From Bacteroides sp. (GTDB lineage Bacteria > Bacteroidota > Bacteroidia > Bacteroidales > Muribaculaceae): a DNA stretch of 50,869 nucleotides. Both the position numbers and the translations under genes were made by a program. Shown here one piece after another: positions 43,854 to 50,869 of this stretch. The first letter of the stretch is position 1, and each line of letters opens with the position of its first letter. A model generated the notes under the pieces. It was not told the DNA's origin, ran no database searches, and was given only the letters and a program-made list of their open reading frames with translations. The stretch covers positions 1-50,869 of the forward strand of contig JAAVCL010000007.1 in the NCBI GenBank assembly GCA_014802335.1. The letters run 5' to 3'.

Positions 43854-44561
43854 ATGAAATTCAAACGCGTATTACTCAAACTCTCGGGCGAATCGCTGGC
43901 GGCCGGCACAGGACACGGCATCGATACAGAACGTCTAAACCAATATGCCCGTCAGATTAAGGAAATGGCAGAAGCCGGAGTTGAAATAGGTATAGTGATT
44001 GGCGGAGGAAACATTTTCCGTGGACTTTCAGGAGCATCCAAAGGCTTCGACCGAGTGAAGGGAGACCAAATGGGAATGCTTGCAACCGTTATCAATTCTC
44101 TCGCCTTGAGTTCGGCTCTTGAAGCTGTTGGCCAACCCTCGAAAGTGCTTACGGCCATAAATATGTTTCCGATCGGCGAGCAATATTCCAAATGGAAGGC
44201 CATAGATGTAATGAAAGCCGGGGGAGTAGCTATAATATCATGCGGAACCGGCAATCCATATTTTACCACCGATACGGGTTCTGCACTGCGAGCAATCGAG
44301 ATTGAGGCAGAAGTAATGATGAAAGGTACGCGCGTGGATGGTGTTTACACGGCCGACCCTGAAAAAGATCCCACCGCCAAACGCTTCGAACAAATCAGCT
44401 ATGACGAGGTTATGGCCCGCGGACTTAAAGTGATGGACCTCACGGCAACCGCACTCTGTAAGGAAAACAACATGCCTATCTATGTGTTTAACATGGACAT
44501 TCCGGGCAACCTCTCGAAAGCCCTTTCAGGCGAGCCGGTAGGAACATTGGTGACAGTATAA
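43854..44561 (+). CDS. pyrH: uridylate kinase
   Basis: This 235-residue amino-acid-kinase-fold enzyme starts MKFKRVLLKLSGESLA, the PyrH signature. IGIVIGGGNIFRG, GTGNPYFTTDT and DGVYTADPEKDP follow. It phosphorylates UMP to UDP and supplies UTP and UDP-sugars. The frame is open eight codons farther upstream from a TTG, but that would overlap the -7 box, so the ATG at 43854 is used. frr follows after 21 bases, the usual pyrH-frr pair. Confidence 0.98.
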   Translation: MKFKRVLLKLSGESLAAGTGHGIDTERLNQYARQIKEMAEAGVEIGIVIGGGNIFRGLSGASKGFDRVKGDQMGMLATVINSLALSSALEAVGQPSKVLTAINMFPIGEQYSKWKAIDVMKAGGVAIISCGTGNPYFTTDTGSALRAIEIEAEVMMKGTRVDGVYTADPEKDPTAKRFEQISYDEVMARGLKVMDLTATALCKENNMPIYVFNMDIPGNLSKALSGEPVGTLVTV

Positions 44562-44582
44562 AATAATTTCAAGACTAAATAT

Positions 44583-45140
44583 ATGGAAGTAAAAGAATAT
44601 CTACAGAATGCCGAAGATTCGATGCAACTTGCCATCGAATATCTTGACGATACCCTTTCGCATATTCGTGCCGGAAAAGCTTCTGCCCGACTGCTCGACG
44701 GAATCCGCGTGGATTACTACGGCTCAATGGCACCCGTATCGAACGTGGCCAATATCTCTGTGCCCGATGCGCGAACAATTGCCATAACCCCCTGGGAAAA
44801 ATCAATGTTCAAAGAAATTGAAAAGGCAATTATCAACTCCGAGCTCGGCATCATGCCCGAAAACAACGGAGAAGTGATTCGTCTTTCTATTCCCCCTCTT
44901 ACCGAAGACCGACGCAAACAACTCGTAAAACAAAGCAAAGCGGAAGCCGAAACAGCTAAAGTTTCCGTTCGTAATGCCCGTCGCGAAGCTATCGAAGGCC
45001 TGAAGAAAGAGATAAAGAAAGGCCTTAGCGAAGATGTGGAAAAAGATGCTGAAAACGATGTGCAGAAACTTCATGATAAATACATGAAGAAAATAGATTC
45101 CCTTTTTGCTGAAAAAGAAAAGGAAATCCTTACCGTTTAG
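44583..45140 (+). CDS. frr: ribosome recycling factor
   Basis: This 185-residue protein has the RRF landmarks [37 protein letters not shown], and [18 protein letters not shown]. With EF-G it splits terminated ribosomes. Length is normal. pyrH lies upstream. The glycosyltransferase gene starts one base after the stop. Confidence 0.98.
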   Translation: MEVKEYLQNAEDSMQLAIEYLDDTLSHIRAGKASARLLDGIRVDYYGSMAPVSNVANISVPDARTIAITPWEKSMFKEIEKAIINSELGIMPENNGEVIRLSIPPLTEDRRKQLVKQSKAEAETAKVSVRNARREAIEGLKKEIKKGLSEDVEKDAENDVQKLHDKYMKKIDSLFAEKEKEILTV

Positions 45141-45141
45141 T

Positions 45142-46131
45142 ATGGTCTCGATTATCGTTCCGGCCTATAACGCAGAAAAATACCTCACGGAATGCGTGGA
45201 AAGCATATTCTCCCAGTCAGTTTCCGACTGGGAGTTATTGCTTGTCGACGACGGTTCGGTCGACTCCACCCCTGCACTTTGCGATTCTTTCGTGGCCCGC
45301 GACCACCGGGTTCGGACAATTCATCGTCAGAACGGGGGCCTGTCGGAAGCCCGAAACACAGGAATGAGGCATGCAATAGGGGAGTACGTGTGCTTTTTAG
45401 ATGCCGACGATGTGATGCACTCCCTGTTTCTTGAAAGCACACTGAAAGCAATAGTCTCAACAGGAGCCGAAATTGCCGGAGTGAGCTTCGCACTCTTCTC
45501 CGATTCTAAACCCTATAAACCGCAAAAAGAAATTCCTCAACCGGTGGTGATGACAGGACGGCAGGCGATACTGCACGCCCTCTATCAGACAAAAGCACCC
45601 GGAACGAAAAAAAAGCTTGCCTCCTCAGCATGGGGCAAACTTTACAAAACCGAGATTTGGAAAGGCCTGGAATTTCGGAGTGGAATCTGGTATGAAGACC
45701 TTGACGTGTTCTACAAAGTATGGGAACGAGCTTCCAAGATTGCATTTATTCCCGCTGACCTGATTGGGTACCGTCAACACCCCGACAGTTTTCTCCACAC
45801 CTTCACACTCAGACGCGCTGATGTTCTTGATGTAACCGACCGTCTTGAAACCTACTACACAACCCAAGCGACAGATCCTCATCTTATAGCGGCAGCCCGC
45901 ACCCGAAGATTTGCCGCACATTGCAACATTATGCTGATAATGCTCTTAAACCGGCGGAAAGCATGCAATAAAAAAGAAGCTGAAGAGATAATGGAACGGT
46001 GCAGCAAGGTGATAAAGGCGTTGCGTCATGAGATTCTTACCAATAAAAGGGCGCGCTTTAAAGACAGAGCAGGGGGATTATTGGCCCGCTTCATGCCGAA
46101 CCAACGCCAAAAAGTCACGAACAGCCCCTAA
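45142..46131 (+). CDS. glycosyltransferase family 2
   Basis: This 329-residue GT2 enzyme starts MVSIIVPAYNAEKYLTECVESI. VDDGSVDST, NGGLSEARNTG and the metal-binding DAD in CFLDADDVM follow. The frame is open 12 codons earlier within frr, but the ATG at 45142 places the first GT-A strand at the N-terminus. It uses a nucleotide sugar to extend a surface polysaccharide or glycolipid; the sugar is unknown. It lies one base after frr, so translation may be coupled. No other glycan genes adjoin it. Confidence 0.9.
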   Translation: MVSIIVPAYNAEKYLTECVESIFSQSVSDWELLLVDDGSVDSTPALCDSFVARDHRVRTIHRQNGGLSEARNTGMRHAIGEYVCFLDADDVMHSLFLESTLKAIVSTGAEIAGVSFALFSDSKPYKPQKEIPQPVVMTGRQAILHALYQTKAPGTKKKLASSAWGKLYKTEIWKGLEFRSGIWYEDLDVFYKVWERASKIAFIPADLIGYRQHPDSFLHTFTLRRADVLDVTDRLETYYTTQATDPHLIAAARTRRFAAHCNIMLIMLLNRRKACNKKEAEEIMERCSKVIKALRHEILTNKRARFKDRAGGLLARFMPNQRQKVTNSP

Positions 46132-46157
46132 TATGTGTTTAAAAACATCGTTTTTTA

Positions 46158-46189
46158 TTGATTATTTCCAGAAATTTTACTTACTTTTG
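46158..46189 (+). promoter_or_regulatory. promoter of the oxoacid oxidoreductase operon
   Basis: TTG (46158-46160), 21 bases, TACTTTTG (46182-46189). Transcription would start near 46194. The leader of about 75 bases contains a small hairpin (AGGCTC 46201-46206 with GAGCCT 46220-46225). Confidence 0.65.
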
Positions 46190-46270
46190 TAATCGAAGGT
46201 AGGCTCATATATCGTAAGAGAGCCTGATACATGTCGCAAATAATATTTTAACAACCAAAAAACAACAATA

Positions 46271-46501
46271 ATGGCAAAAGTAAGAGGAGCTATCGTTGTC
46301 AATATCGACAGATGCAAAGGATGCAATCTATGTGTAGTTGCGTGCCCGACCGACACACTTGCATTACAGCCAAACGAAGTCAACGACCGCGGTTACCATT
46401 ATGCTTATATGGCGCAACCGGAAAACTGCACCGGCTGCTGTTCATGCGCATGGGTATGCCCGGACGCCTGTATAGAAGTATATCGAAAAGTCGAAAAATA
46501 A
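46271..46501 (+). CDS. 2-oxoacid:ferredoxin oxidoreductase, delta (ferredoxin) subunit
   Basis: This 76-residue protein holds two [4Fe-4S] clusters: C15-C18-C21-C25 and C53-C56-C59-C63, each CxxCxxCxxxC. It passes electrons from the thiamine-bound intermediate to external ferredoxin. It opens the operon delta-alpha-beta-gamma, the order of Bacteroidota VorDBAC/Kor-type enzymes. A 141-base gap with hairpins follows before the alpha gene. Confidence 0.9.
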   Translation: MAKVRGAIVVNIDRCKGCNLCVVACPTDTLALQPNEVNDRGYHYAYMAQPENCTGCCSCAWVCPDACIEVYRKVEK

Positions 46502-46595
46502 AAAATCCGGCTCCATCAAAGACAAAAGTCCGCTCAGCAACAAGCGGCAAAAAGAGACTAATCTCTAACCAATCTAACCACACACACCATTCAGC

Positions 46596-46614
46596 ACTCC
46601 GGCTGTCACGGAGT
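46596..46614 (+). other. intercistronic hairpin in the oxidoreductase operon
   Basis: ACTCCG (46596-46601) and CGGAGT (46609-46614) form a perfect six-base stem with a seven-base loop. A second stem, CCGCT/AGCGG, lies about 50 bases upstream. There is no T-run. They may shape mRNA processing between the delta and alpha genes. Confidence 0.35.
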
Positions 46615-46642
46615 CTGTAAAAAAGAAAACACCAAGATTTTT

Positions 46643-47728
46643 ATGAAAGAAGAGGTAAGACTAATGAAGGGCAACGAAGCGATAGCCCACGCCGCCATCC
46701 GCTATGGCTGCGACGGTTATTTCGGCTACCCTATAACTCCGCAGTCGGAAGTGCTTGAGACACTTGAAGAACTCATGCCTTGGGAAACAACAGGCATGGT
46801 GGTGCTTCAGGCCGAATCCGAAGTCGCTGCAATAAACATGGTATATGGCGGTGCATCAACCGGAAAAGCCGTTATGACATCTTCATCATCACCCGGCATC
46901 AGTCTCAAACAAGAAGGAATCTCATATATAGCCGCAGCTTCATTGCCGGCACTTATTCTTAACGTAATGCGCGGTGGCCCGGGTCTTGGCACTATCCAAC
47001 CCTCGCAGGCCGACTATTTCCAAGCCACAAAGGGCGGCGGTCATGGAGACTATCATCTTATAGTCCTTGCACCTTCCACCGTTCAGGAAATGGTTGACTT
47101 CGTCGGTCTCGGCTTCGATCTTGCATTCAAATATACAAATCCATGTATGATTCTGGCCGATGGTATCGTGGGCCAGATGATGGAAAAGGTTGTGCTTCCG
47201 GAGCAGCGTCCACGCCGCACTGATGAGGAAATCCGCAAGCAATGCCCCTGGGCTGCAACCGGCCGTAAAGATGGTCGCAAACGCAACGTAATAACTTCAC
47301 TCGAACTCGAGTCTTCAAAGATGGAAGTTATCAATCATCAGTTGCAGGCCCGCTACAAGGAAATCGAAAAGAACGAAACCCGCTGGGAAGAAATCGGAGT
47401 AGAAGATGCCGACTATCTGATAGTTGCATTCGGCACCATCGCCCGTATTTCCGACAAAGCCCGCGAACTCGCTGAAGAAGAAGGAATCAAAGTGGGCATC
47501 ATCCGTCCTATCACCCTCTGGCCCTTCCCGACAGAAGCCGTGTGCAAAGCAGCCGAAGGCAAGAAAGGTATTCTTGTTGTCGAACTCAATGCAGGCCAGA
47601 TGATCGAAGACGTGCGTCTTGCCGTGCACGATGCACTTCCCGTTGAACACTTCGGACGTCTCGGCGGTATCATTCCAAGCCCCGAGGAAGTGGTTGAAGC
47701 CCTTAAAGAAAAAATCATTAACAAATAA
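46643..47728 (+). CDS. vorB: 2-oxoacid:ferredoxin oxidoreductase, alpha subunit (VorB-like)
   Basis: This 361-residue subunit starts KEEVRLMKGNEAIAHAAIR, then GYPITPQSE (N-terminal pyrimidine-binding domain) and the transketolase C-terminal domain (IVAFGTIARIS, VGIIRPITLWPFP). Proteins of this length and sequence in Bacteroidota are usually named VorB, for oxidation of branched-chain 2-oxoacids, but 2-oxoglutarate is also possible. It works with the beta (TPP-binding), gamma and delta subunits encoded beside it. The beta gene starts 14 bases after its stop. Confidence 0.9.
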   Translation: MKEEVRLMKGNEAIAHAAIRYGCDGYFGYPITPQSEVLETLEELMPWETTGMVVLQAESEVAAINMVYGGASTGKAVMTSSSSPGISLKQEGISYIAAASLPALILNVMRGGPGLGTIQPSQADYFQATKGGGHGDYHLIVLAPSTVQEMVDFVGLGFDLAFKYTNPCMILADGIVGQMMEKVVLPEQRPRRTDEEIRKQCPWAATGRKDGRKRNVITSLELESSKMEVINHQLQARYKEIEKNETRWEEIGVEDADYLIVAFGTIARISDKARELAEEEGIKVGIIRPITLWPFPTEAVCKAAEGKKGILVVELNAGQMIEDVRLAVHDALPVEHFGRLGGIIPSPEEVVEALKEKIINK

Positions 47729-47742
47729 TCACGCCTGGCACT

Positions 47743-48504
47743 ATGAATATTGAAGATATCATCAAAGAAGAGAATAAAGTCTATTGCAAGCCTGAACTTC
47801 TCGAAGAAGTGCACATGCACTATTGCCCCGGATGCTCGCACGGCGTGATCCACAAACTGGTGGCCGAAGTAGTTGCCGAAATGGGCCTCACCGACCGCAC
47901 CGTTGGCGTCTCACCCGTGGGTTGCGCAGTGTTTGCCTATAATTATATAGATGTGGATTGGATCGAAGCTGCCCACGGCCGTGCTCCGGCAGTGGCAACC
48001 GCAGTGTCACGCCTTTGGCCCGAAAATGTGGTGTTCACCTATCAGGGCGACGGCGACATGTCGGCAATCGGAACCGCTGAATCAATCCATGCTGCAAACC
48101 GTGGTGAAAATATCGTAATGATATTCGTTAACAATGCAATATACGGTATGACCGGCGGCCAGATGGCCCCCACAACTCTTGTTGGTCAGAAAACCGCCAC
48201 CACGCCTTATGGCCGTCGCGTTGACCTCAACGGCCATCCGCTCGAAATCACCAATCTCATGGCCATCCTTGACGGAACATGCTATGTGACACGCCAGGCC
48301 GTTCATACACCCGCCGCTGTTCGCAAGACAAAAGCCGCCCTTAAGAAAGCTTTTGAAAATGCAATTGCCAAACGCGGAACCTCGGTTGTGGAAGTCGTTG
48401 CAACCTGCAACAGCGGTTGGAAACTCACTCCCGAAATGTCCAATAAATGGATGGAAGAAAACATGTTCCCCAAATATCCTCTGGGCGACCTCAAAAACCA
48501 ATAA
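47743..48504 (+). CDS. 2-oxoacid:ferredoxin oxidoreductase, beta subunit (TPP-binding)
   Basis: This 253-residue subunit binds thiamine diphosphate: GDGD at residues 102-105, followed after about 25 residues by VNNAIYGMTGGQ (N130, N131), the Mg-TPP motif. C28 and C31 in HYCPGCSHG and C61 (PVGCA) are likely ligands of the internal [4Fe-4S] cluster. It decarboxylates the 2-oxoacid and joins the acyl group to CoA. The gamma gene begins 13 bases after its stop. Confidence 0.93.
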   Translation: MNIEDIIKEENKVYCKPELLEEVHMHYCPGCSHGVIHKLVAEVVAEMGLTDRTVGVSPVGCAVFAYNYIDVDWIEAAHGRAPAVATAVSRLWPENVVFTYQGDGDMSAIGTAESIHAANRGENIVMIFVNNAIYGMTGGQMAPTTLVGQKTATTPYGRRVDLNGHPLEITNLMAILDGTCYVTRQAVHTPAAVRKTKAALKKAFENAIAKRGTSVVEVVATCNSGWKLTPEMSNKWMEENMFPKYPLGDLKNQ

Positions 48505-48517
48505 AAAAGAATCTCAC

Positions 48518-49054
48518 ATGAAAGAAGAAATAATCATAGCCGGCTTCGGCGGCCAGGGCGTGCTCTCAATGGGTAAGATTCTTGCCTATTCAGGCCTGAT
48601 GGATGATAAGGAAGTTACATGGATGCCTTCTTACGGCCCTGAACAGCGCGGTGGTACTGCAAATGTAACAGTCATTCTCGCCGACTCAAAGATATCATCG
48701 CCCGTGCTCGACAAGTATGACATCGTGGTGGCTCTAAATCAGCAGAGTCTTGATAAGTTCGCCCCTAAAGTAAAACCCGGCGGAACTCTTATCTTCGATA
48801 CCAACGGTATCCATAACCGTCCCACTCGCGACGACATCAAGATCTATCCCATTGATGCAATGGAAGCAACCCTCGAACTGGGAAACTCAAAAGCCTACAA
48901 CATGGTGGTGATGGGCGCACTGCTCAAAGCCATGAGCTATAAACTCCCTATGGAAAACGTTGTGAAGGGATTGAAGAAATCTCTTCCGGAACGTCACCAC
49001 AAGCTTATTCCTCTGAACGAAAAAGCAATTGAAAAGGGTGCATCTCTTATTTGA
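48518..49054 (+). CDS. 2-oxoacid:ferredoxin oxidoreductase, gamma subunit
   Basis: This 178-residue subunit starts MKEEIIIAGFGGQGVLSMG, the glycine motif of the family; PSYGPEQRGGTAN follows. The frame is open 55 codons farther upstream inside the beta gene, but the ATG at 48518 gives the standard N-terminus. It completes the four-subunit enzyme, and a hairpin terminator follows at 49084-49120. The enzyme can run in either direction, making acyl-CoA and reduced ferredoxin in anaerobic amino acid or TCA-cycle metabolism. Confidence 0.93.
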   Translation: MKEEIIIAGFGGQGVLSMGKILAYSGLMDDKEVTWMPSYGPEQRGGTANVTVILADSKISSPVLDKYDIVVALNQQSLDKFAPKVKPGGTLIFDTNGIHNRPTRDDIKIYPIDAMEATLELGNSKAYNMVVMGALLKAMSYKLPMENVVKGLKKSLPERHHKLIPLNEKAIEKGASLI

Positions 49055-49083
49055 ATCTAAAAATTTCCGTCATTTGTAATCAG

Positions 49084-49120
49084 AACACTCGCCGCGGCGC
49101 ATATCGCTAAGGCGAGTGTT
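49084..49120 (+). terminator. terminator of the oxidoreductase operon
   Basis: AACACTCGCC (49084-49093) and GGCGAGTGTT (49111-49120) form a perfect ten-base stem, 30 bases after the gamma stop. A short T-rich stretch follows. The loop can form a further small stem. Confidence 0.75.
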
Positions 49121-49127
49121 TATATTT

Positions 49128-49319
49128 GAAGTCGTTTAAACTTTTTCAAGGTTAAGATTTATTAAGATTTTGAGCGAATTTTGATTCTTGAAGAGGGAGC
49201 ATAGCGGGCTATGCGACTGATGAAAGAATCGAAAGGCGCCAAAATATTAATAAATATTAGCCTTGAAGAAAACAATTTTAAACACCTATTAGGTTTTCGT
49301 AAAAAGTTTAAACGACTTC
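49128..49319. repeat. 192-bp inverted-repeat element (MITE-like)
   Basis: Perfect 19-base inverted ends lie at 49128-49146 (GAAGTCGTTTAAACTTTTT) and 49301-49319. Inside, a long imperfect palindrome runs from CAAGG (49147) to CCTTG (49265), with a perfect core stem GCATAGC/GCTATGC (49199-49214). No open frame is credible. It fills most of the 317-base gap between the operon terminator and the 49336-49364 promoter. End motifs recur at 8296, 19814 and 50350. It resembles a MITE or a large REP/BIME-type hairpin. Confidence 0.8.
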
Positions 49320-49335
49320 TGTGTTAAACACAGAG

Positions 49336-49364
49336 TTGAATATGAAAATTTTTAACTAATTTTG
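49336..49364 (+). promoter_or_regulatory. promoter of the PCMD-like gene, near-leaderless
   Basis: TTG (49336-49338), 18 bases, TAATTTTG (49357-49364). The -7 box ends seven bases before the ATG at 49372, so the predicted leader is about one to three bases. Confidence 0.6.
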
Positions 49365-49371
49365 CAGTATT

Positions 49372-50331
49372 ATGCGAAAATACAGTTTTTTGATTGCAGC
49401 ACTCTGTTTTATTACCTGTGTGTCACCCGCAGGCGCACTGACTCTTGAGAAAATAAAATTTGGCGATTTTTCCTCATGGGTTACGCGCAATCTTACGGAA
49501 TCAAAAGCAATCGGCGGTGCAAAGAAAACCATATACGCCGTCGGGCCCACACAAACCATAACCGGGAACGTAGCTTATACTCCCAAAGGCGGCTCACCCT
49601 GGGCGTCGAGCAATGTGTATGCAAAAGTGATGGGTATAACAAAAGCTTCCAACACGGTGGAACCGGCAGTTGTCAATGGAAATAAAATGGCAAAACTGTC
49701 TACCAAGATGGAGCATGTGAAAGTGGTGGGCATAATCAACATGGATGTAATTGTTACCGGAACACTTTTCCTCGGAAAGGTGCGCGAGCCTATATCATCC
49801 ACAAAAAGCCCGTTCAACAAAATGGAAATGGGCATCCCTTATACCAAACGCCCCAAAGCACTCGTTTTTGATTATAAGGTCGACATGCCCAATGTAAACA
49901 CGCGTGTGAAGGCCTCCGGACTCGGCTCGAAGAAAGTAATGAACGGCCGTGACCAAGCGGAAGTTTACGTTCTTCTTCAGAAACGCTGGGAAGACGAGAA
50001 GGGAAATATTCACGCTTTGCGCGTCGGTACCGGCCGGGAAAGATACAATAAGAGCATTCCGCTCACCAAAGGTCACCAACTGGCAATAAACTATGGCGAC
50101 ATCACCAAAAAGCCCTTCTACAAGCCTTACATGGGCTTGCTAAACGGCTCAAAGGCCTATTGCGCTTATAATTCAAAGGGAAAACTTGTGCCCGTTCAAG
50201 AAGAAGGCTGGGCTCCCGATGATGCAGTCCCGACACACGTCCTCGTAATGGCTTCCACCACATGCGGAGAACCATTCGTTGGAACCGAAGGAATCACAAT
50301 GTATATTGACAACGTTGCTTTTGGATTCTGA
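49372..50331 (+). CDS. exported PCMD-like protein
   Basis: This 319-residue protein has a signal peptide (residues 1-22, ending AGA). The body resembles the PCMD (putative carbohydrate metabolism) domain found in Bacteroidota outer-membrane and exported proteins: RPKALVFDYKVDMP in the middle, and at the end VLVMASTTCGEPFVGTEG then MYIDNVAFGF, the last strand with its DN pair. The biochemical role of the domain is not established; glycan binding is often suggested. No polysaccharide-utilisation genes adjoin it. Its promoter is almost touching the ATG. Confidence 0.75.
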   Translation: MRKYSFLIAALCFITCVSPAGALTLEKIKFGDFSSWVTRNLTESKAIGGAKKTIYAVGPTQTITGNVAYTPKGGSPWASSNVYAKVMGITKASNTVEPAVVNGNKMAKLSTKMEHVKVVGIINMDVIVTGTLFLGKVREPISSTKSPFNKMEMGIPYTKRPKALVFDYKVDMPNVNTRVKASGLGSKKVMNGRDQAEVYVLLQKRWEDEKGNIHALRVGTGRERYNKSIPLTKGHQLAINYGDITKKPFYKPYMGLLNGSKAYCAYNSKGKLVPVQEEGWAPDDAVPTHVLVMASTTCGEPFVGTEGITMYIDNVAFGF

Positions 50332-50349
50332 AAACCGACCAAACATATT

Positions 50350-50364
50350 AAGTCGTTTAAACTT
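50350..50364 (-). repeat. GTTTAAAC-family motif
   Basis: AAGTCGTTTAAACTT matches 15 bases of the end of the element at 49128-49319. It lies alone between the PCMD-like gene and dapB, 19 bases after the stop. Confidence 0.65.
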
Positions 50365-50453
50365 CAGACGAAAACCCGGGAAGGAATTAAAATTGGTTCC
50401 TTCAAGGCAAAACGGCTTCTATAAGATTAAAGTCTGCCTATTTATCAAATCTT

Positions 50454-50869
50454 ATGAAAATCGCACTTATCGGTTATGGCAAAATGGGCCATATCATTGA
50501 AAAAATAGCAACTGAACGAGGAAATGAAATCACTTGTTGCATTGACACACATAACCCTGAAATGTTTGAATCGGAAGAATTCAGACACTCTGACGTGGCA
50601 ATAGAATTCACGATTCCGACTTGCGCGGTTGCCAATATCGAGCGATGCTTTGCCGCCGGCGTTCCGGTGGTATGCGGCACAACGGGGTGGACATCCGAAC
50701 TTCCACGCCTCAAAGCCCTTTGCGAACAAGGAGAAGGGACGATGATGTGGTCGTCGAATTTCTCGATAGGGGTGAATATTTTCATGGCCCTGAATCGCTA
50801 TCTCGCGAAAATAATGAATTCATTTCCCGGTTATTCACCTTCAATGACCGAGATTCATCATATCCATAA
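50454..50869 (+). CDS. dapB: 4-hydroxy-tetrahydrodipicolinate reductase (5' part)
   Basis: The frame from the ATG at 50454 is open to the end of the window (138 codons) and is cut off there. It reads MKIALIGYGKMGHIIEKIA, then EFTIP, VVCGTTGW, SSNFSIGVNIF and EIHHIHK. These are the NAD(P)H-binding GxGxxG-type start, the cofactor and hinge segments, and the substrate-binding EIHHxxK motif of DapB. It reduces the dihydrodipicolinate precursor in lysine and meso-diaminopimelate synthesis, which feeds the DNPR-type MurE encoded in this window. The N-terminal half is compact, as in the shorter Bacteroidota enzymes. Confidence 0.95.
   Translation, partial: MKIALIGYGKMGHIIEKIATERGNEITCCIDTHNPEMFESEEFRHSDVAIEFTIPTCAVANIERCFAAGVPVVCGTTGWTSELPRLKALCEQGEGTMMWSSNFSIGVNIFMALNRYLAKIMNSFPGYSPSMTEIHHIH

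Overview
The window looks like a chromosomal segment of a Bacteroidales bacterium, most likely of the Muribaculaceae type. The family-level placement is inference; the order is well supported. Evidence for the order: several Bacteroidota promoters (TTTG or TTG, 18-21 bases, TAnnTTTG), starts with few Shine-Dalgarno sequences, a Bacteroidota-style division cluster (FtsI with a C-terminal PASTA domain, no murF in the cluster), a PCMD-type exported protein, a Wzi-like outer-membrane protein and a MINPP-type phosphatase. No rRNA operon, phage, transposase or CRISPR array is visible.

Layout. Positions 1-420 hold only palindromes and a terminator. From 421 to 901, on the minus strand, rpsT lies between two identical tRNA-Glu genes. 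A plus-strand block follows (1073-7603): a Wzi-like protein, a lipocalin-like lipoprotein, a MINPP-like phosphatase, a small unknown protein, ruvB and a polysaccharide flippase. From 7680 to 15286 the genes are mostly minus-strand housekeeping genes: rnhB, a polyprenyl diphosphate synthase, uvrC, apt, mnmG and ybeY, with one plus-strand unknown. A perfect parS-like palindrome sits just after mnmG. About 1 kb without genes (15287-16343) carries REP-like palindromes and a dispersed repeat. Then come an LTA-synthase-like membrane enzyme, an AAA-ATPase/PD-(D/E)XK protein, and an overlapping glycosyltransferase/LPS-kinase pair.

From 21558 to 37517 lies the division and cell-wall (dcw) cluster: rsmH, ftsL-like, ftsI, murE, mraY, murD, ftsW, murG, murC, ftsQ, ftsA, ftsZ. 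Together these make lipid II from UDP-MurNAc precursors and assemble the divisome; mraZ and murF are absent. After it come a THUMP methyltransferase with a repetitive basic tail, a membrane protein, pdxB, an RNase H with a viroplasmin-like domain, queG, a cysteine-free sirtuin, pyrH, frr and a glycosyltransferase. A four-subunit 2-oxoacid:ferredoxin oxidoreductase operon (delta-alpha-beta-gamma) follows, then a PCMD-like exported protein and the start of dapB, which runs off the window.

The least ordinary content is intergenic. One repeat family has TAAGTATGTG ends; two copies (16117-16283 and 25193-25321) align by eye at about 80% over 120 ungapped bases. A 192-bp inverted-repeat element at 49128-49319 has perfect 19-bp ends, and its end motif recurs at 8296, 19814 and 50350, once across the stop codon of the AAA-ATPase gene. 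There is also a family of GACGTGGC-type REP-like palindromes. Some promoters sit so close to their start codons that leaderless or near-leaderless mRNAs are predicted. All alignments and motif calls were made by eye, without database searches.
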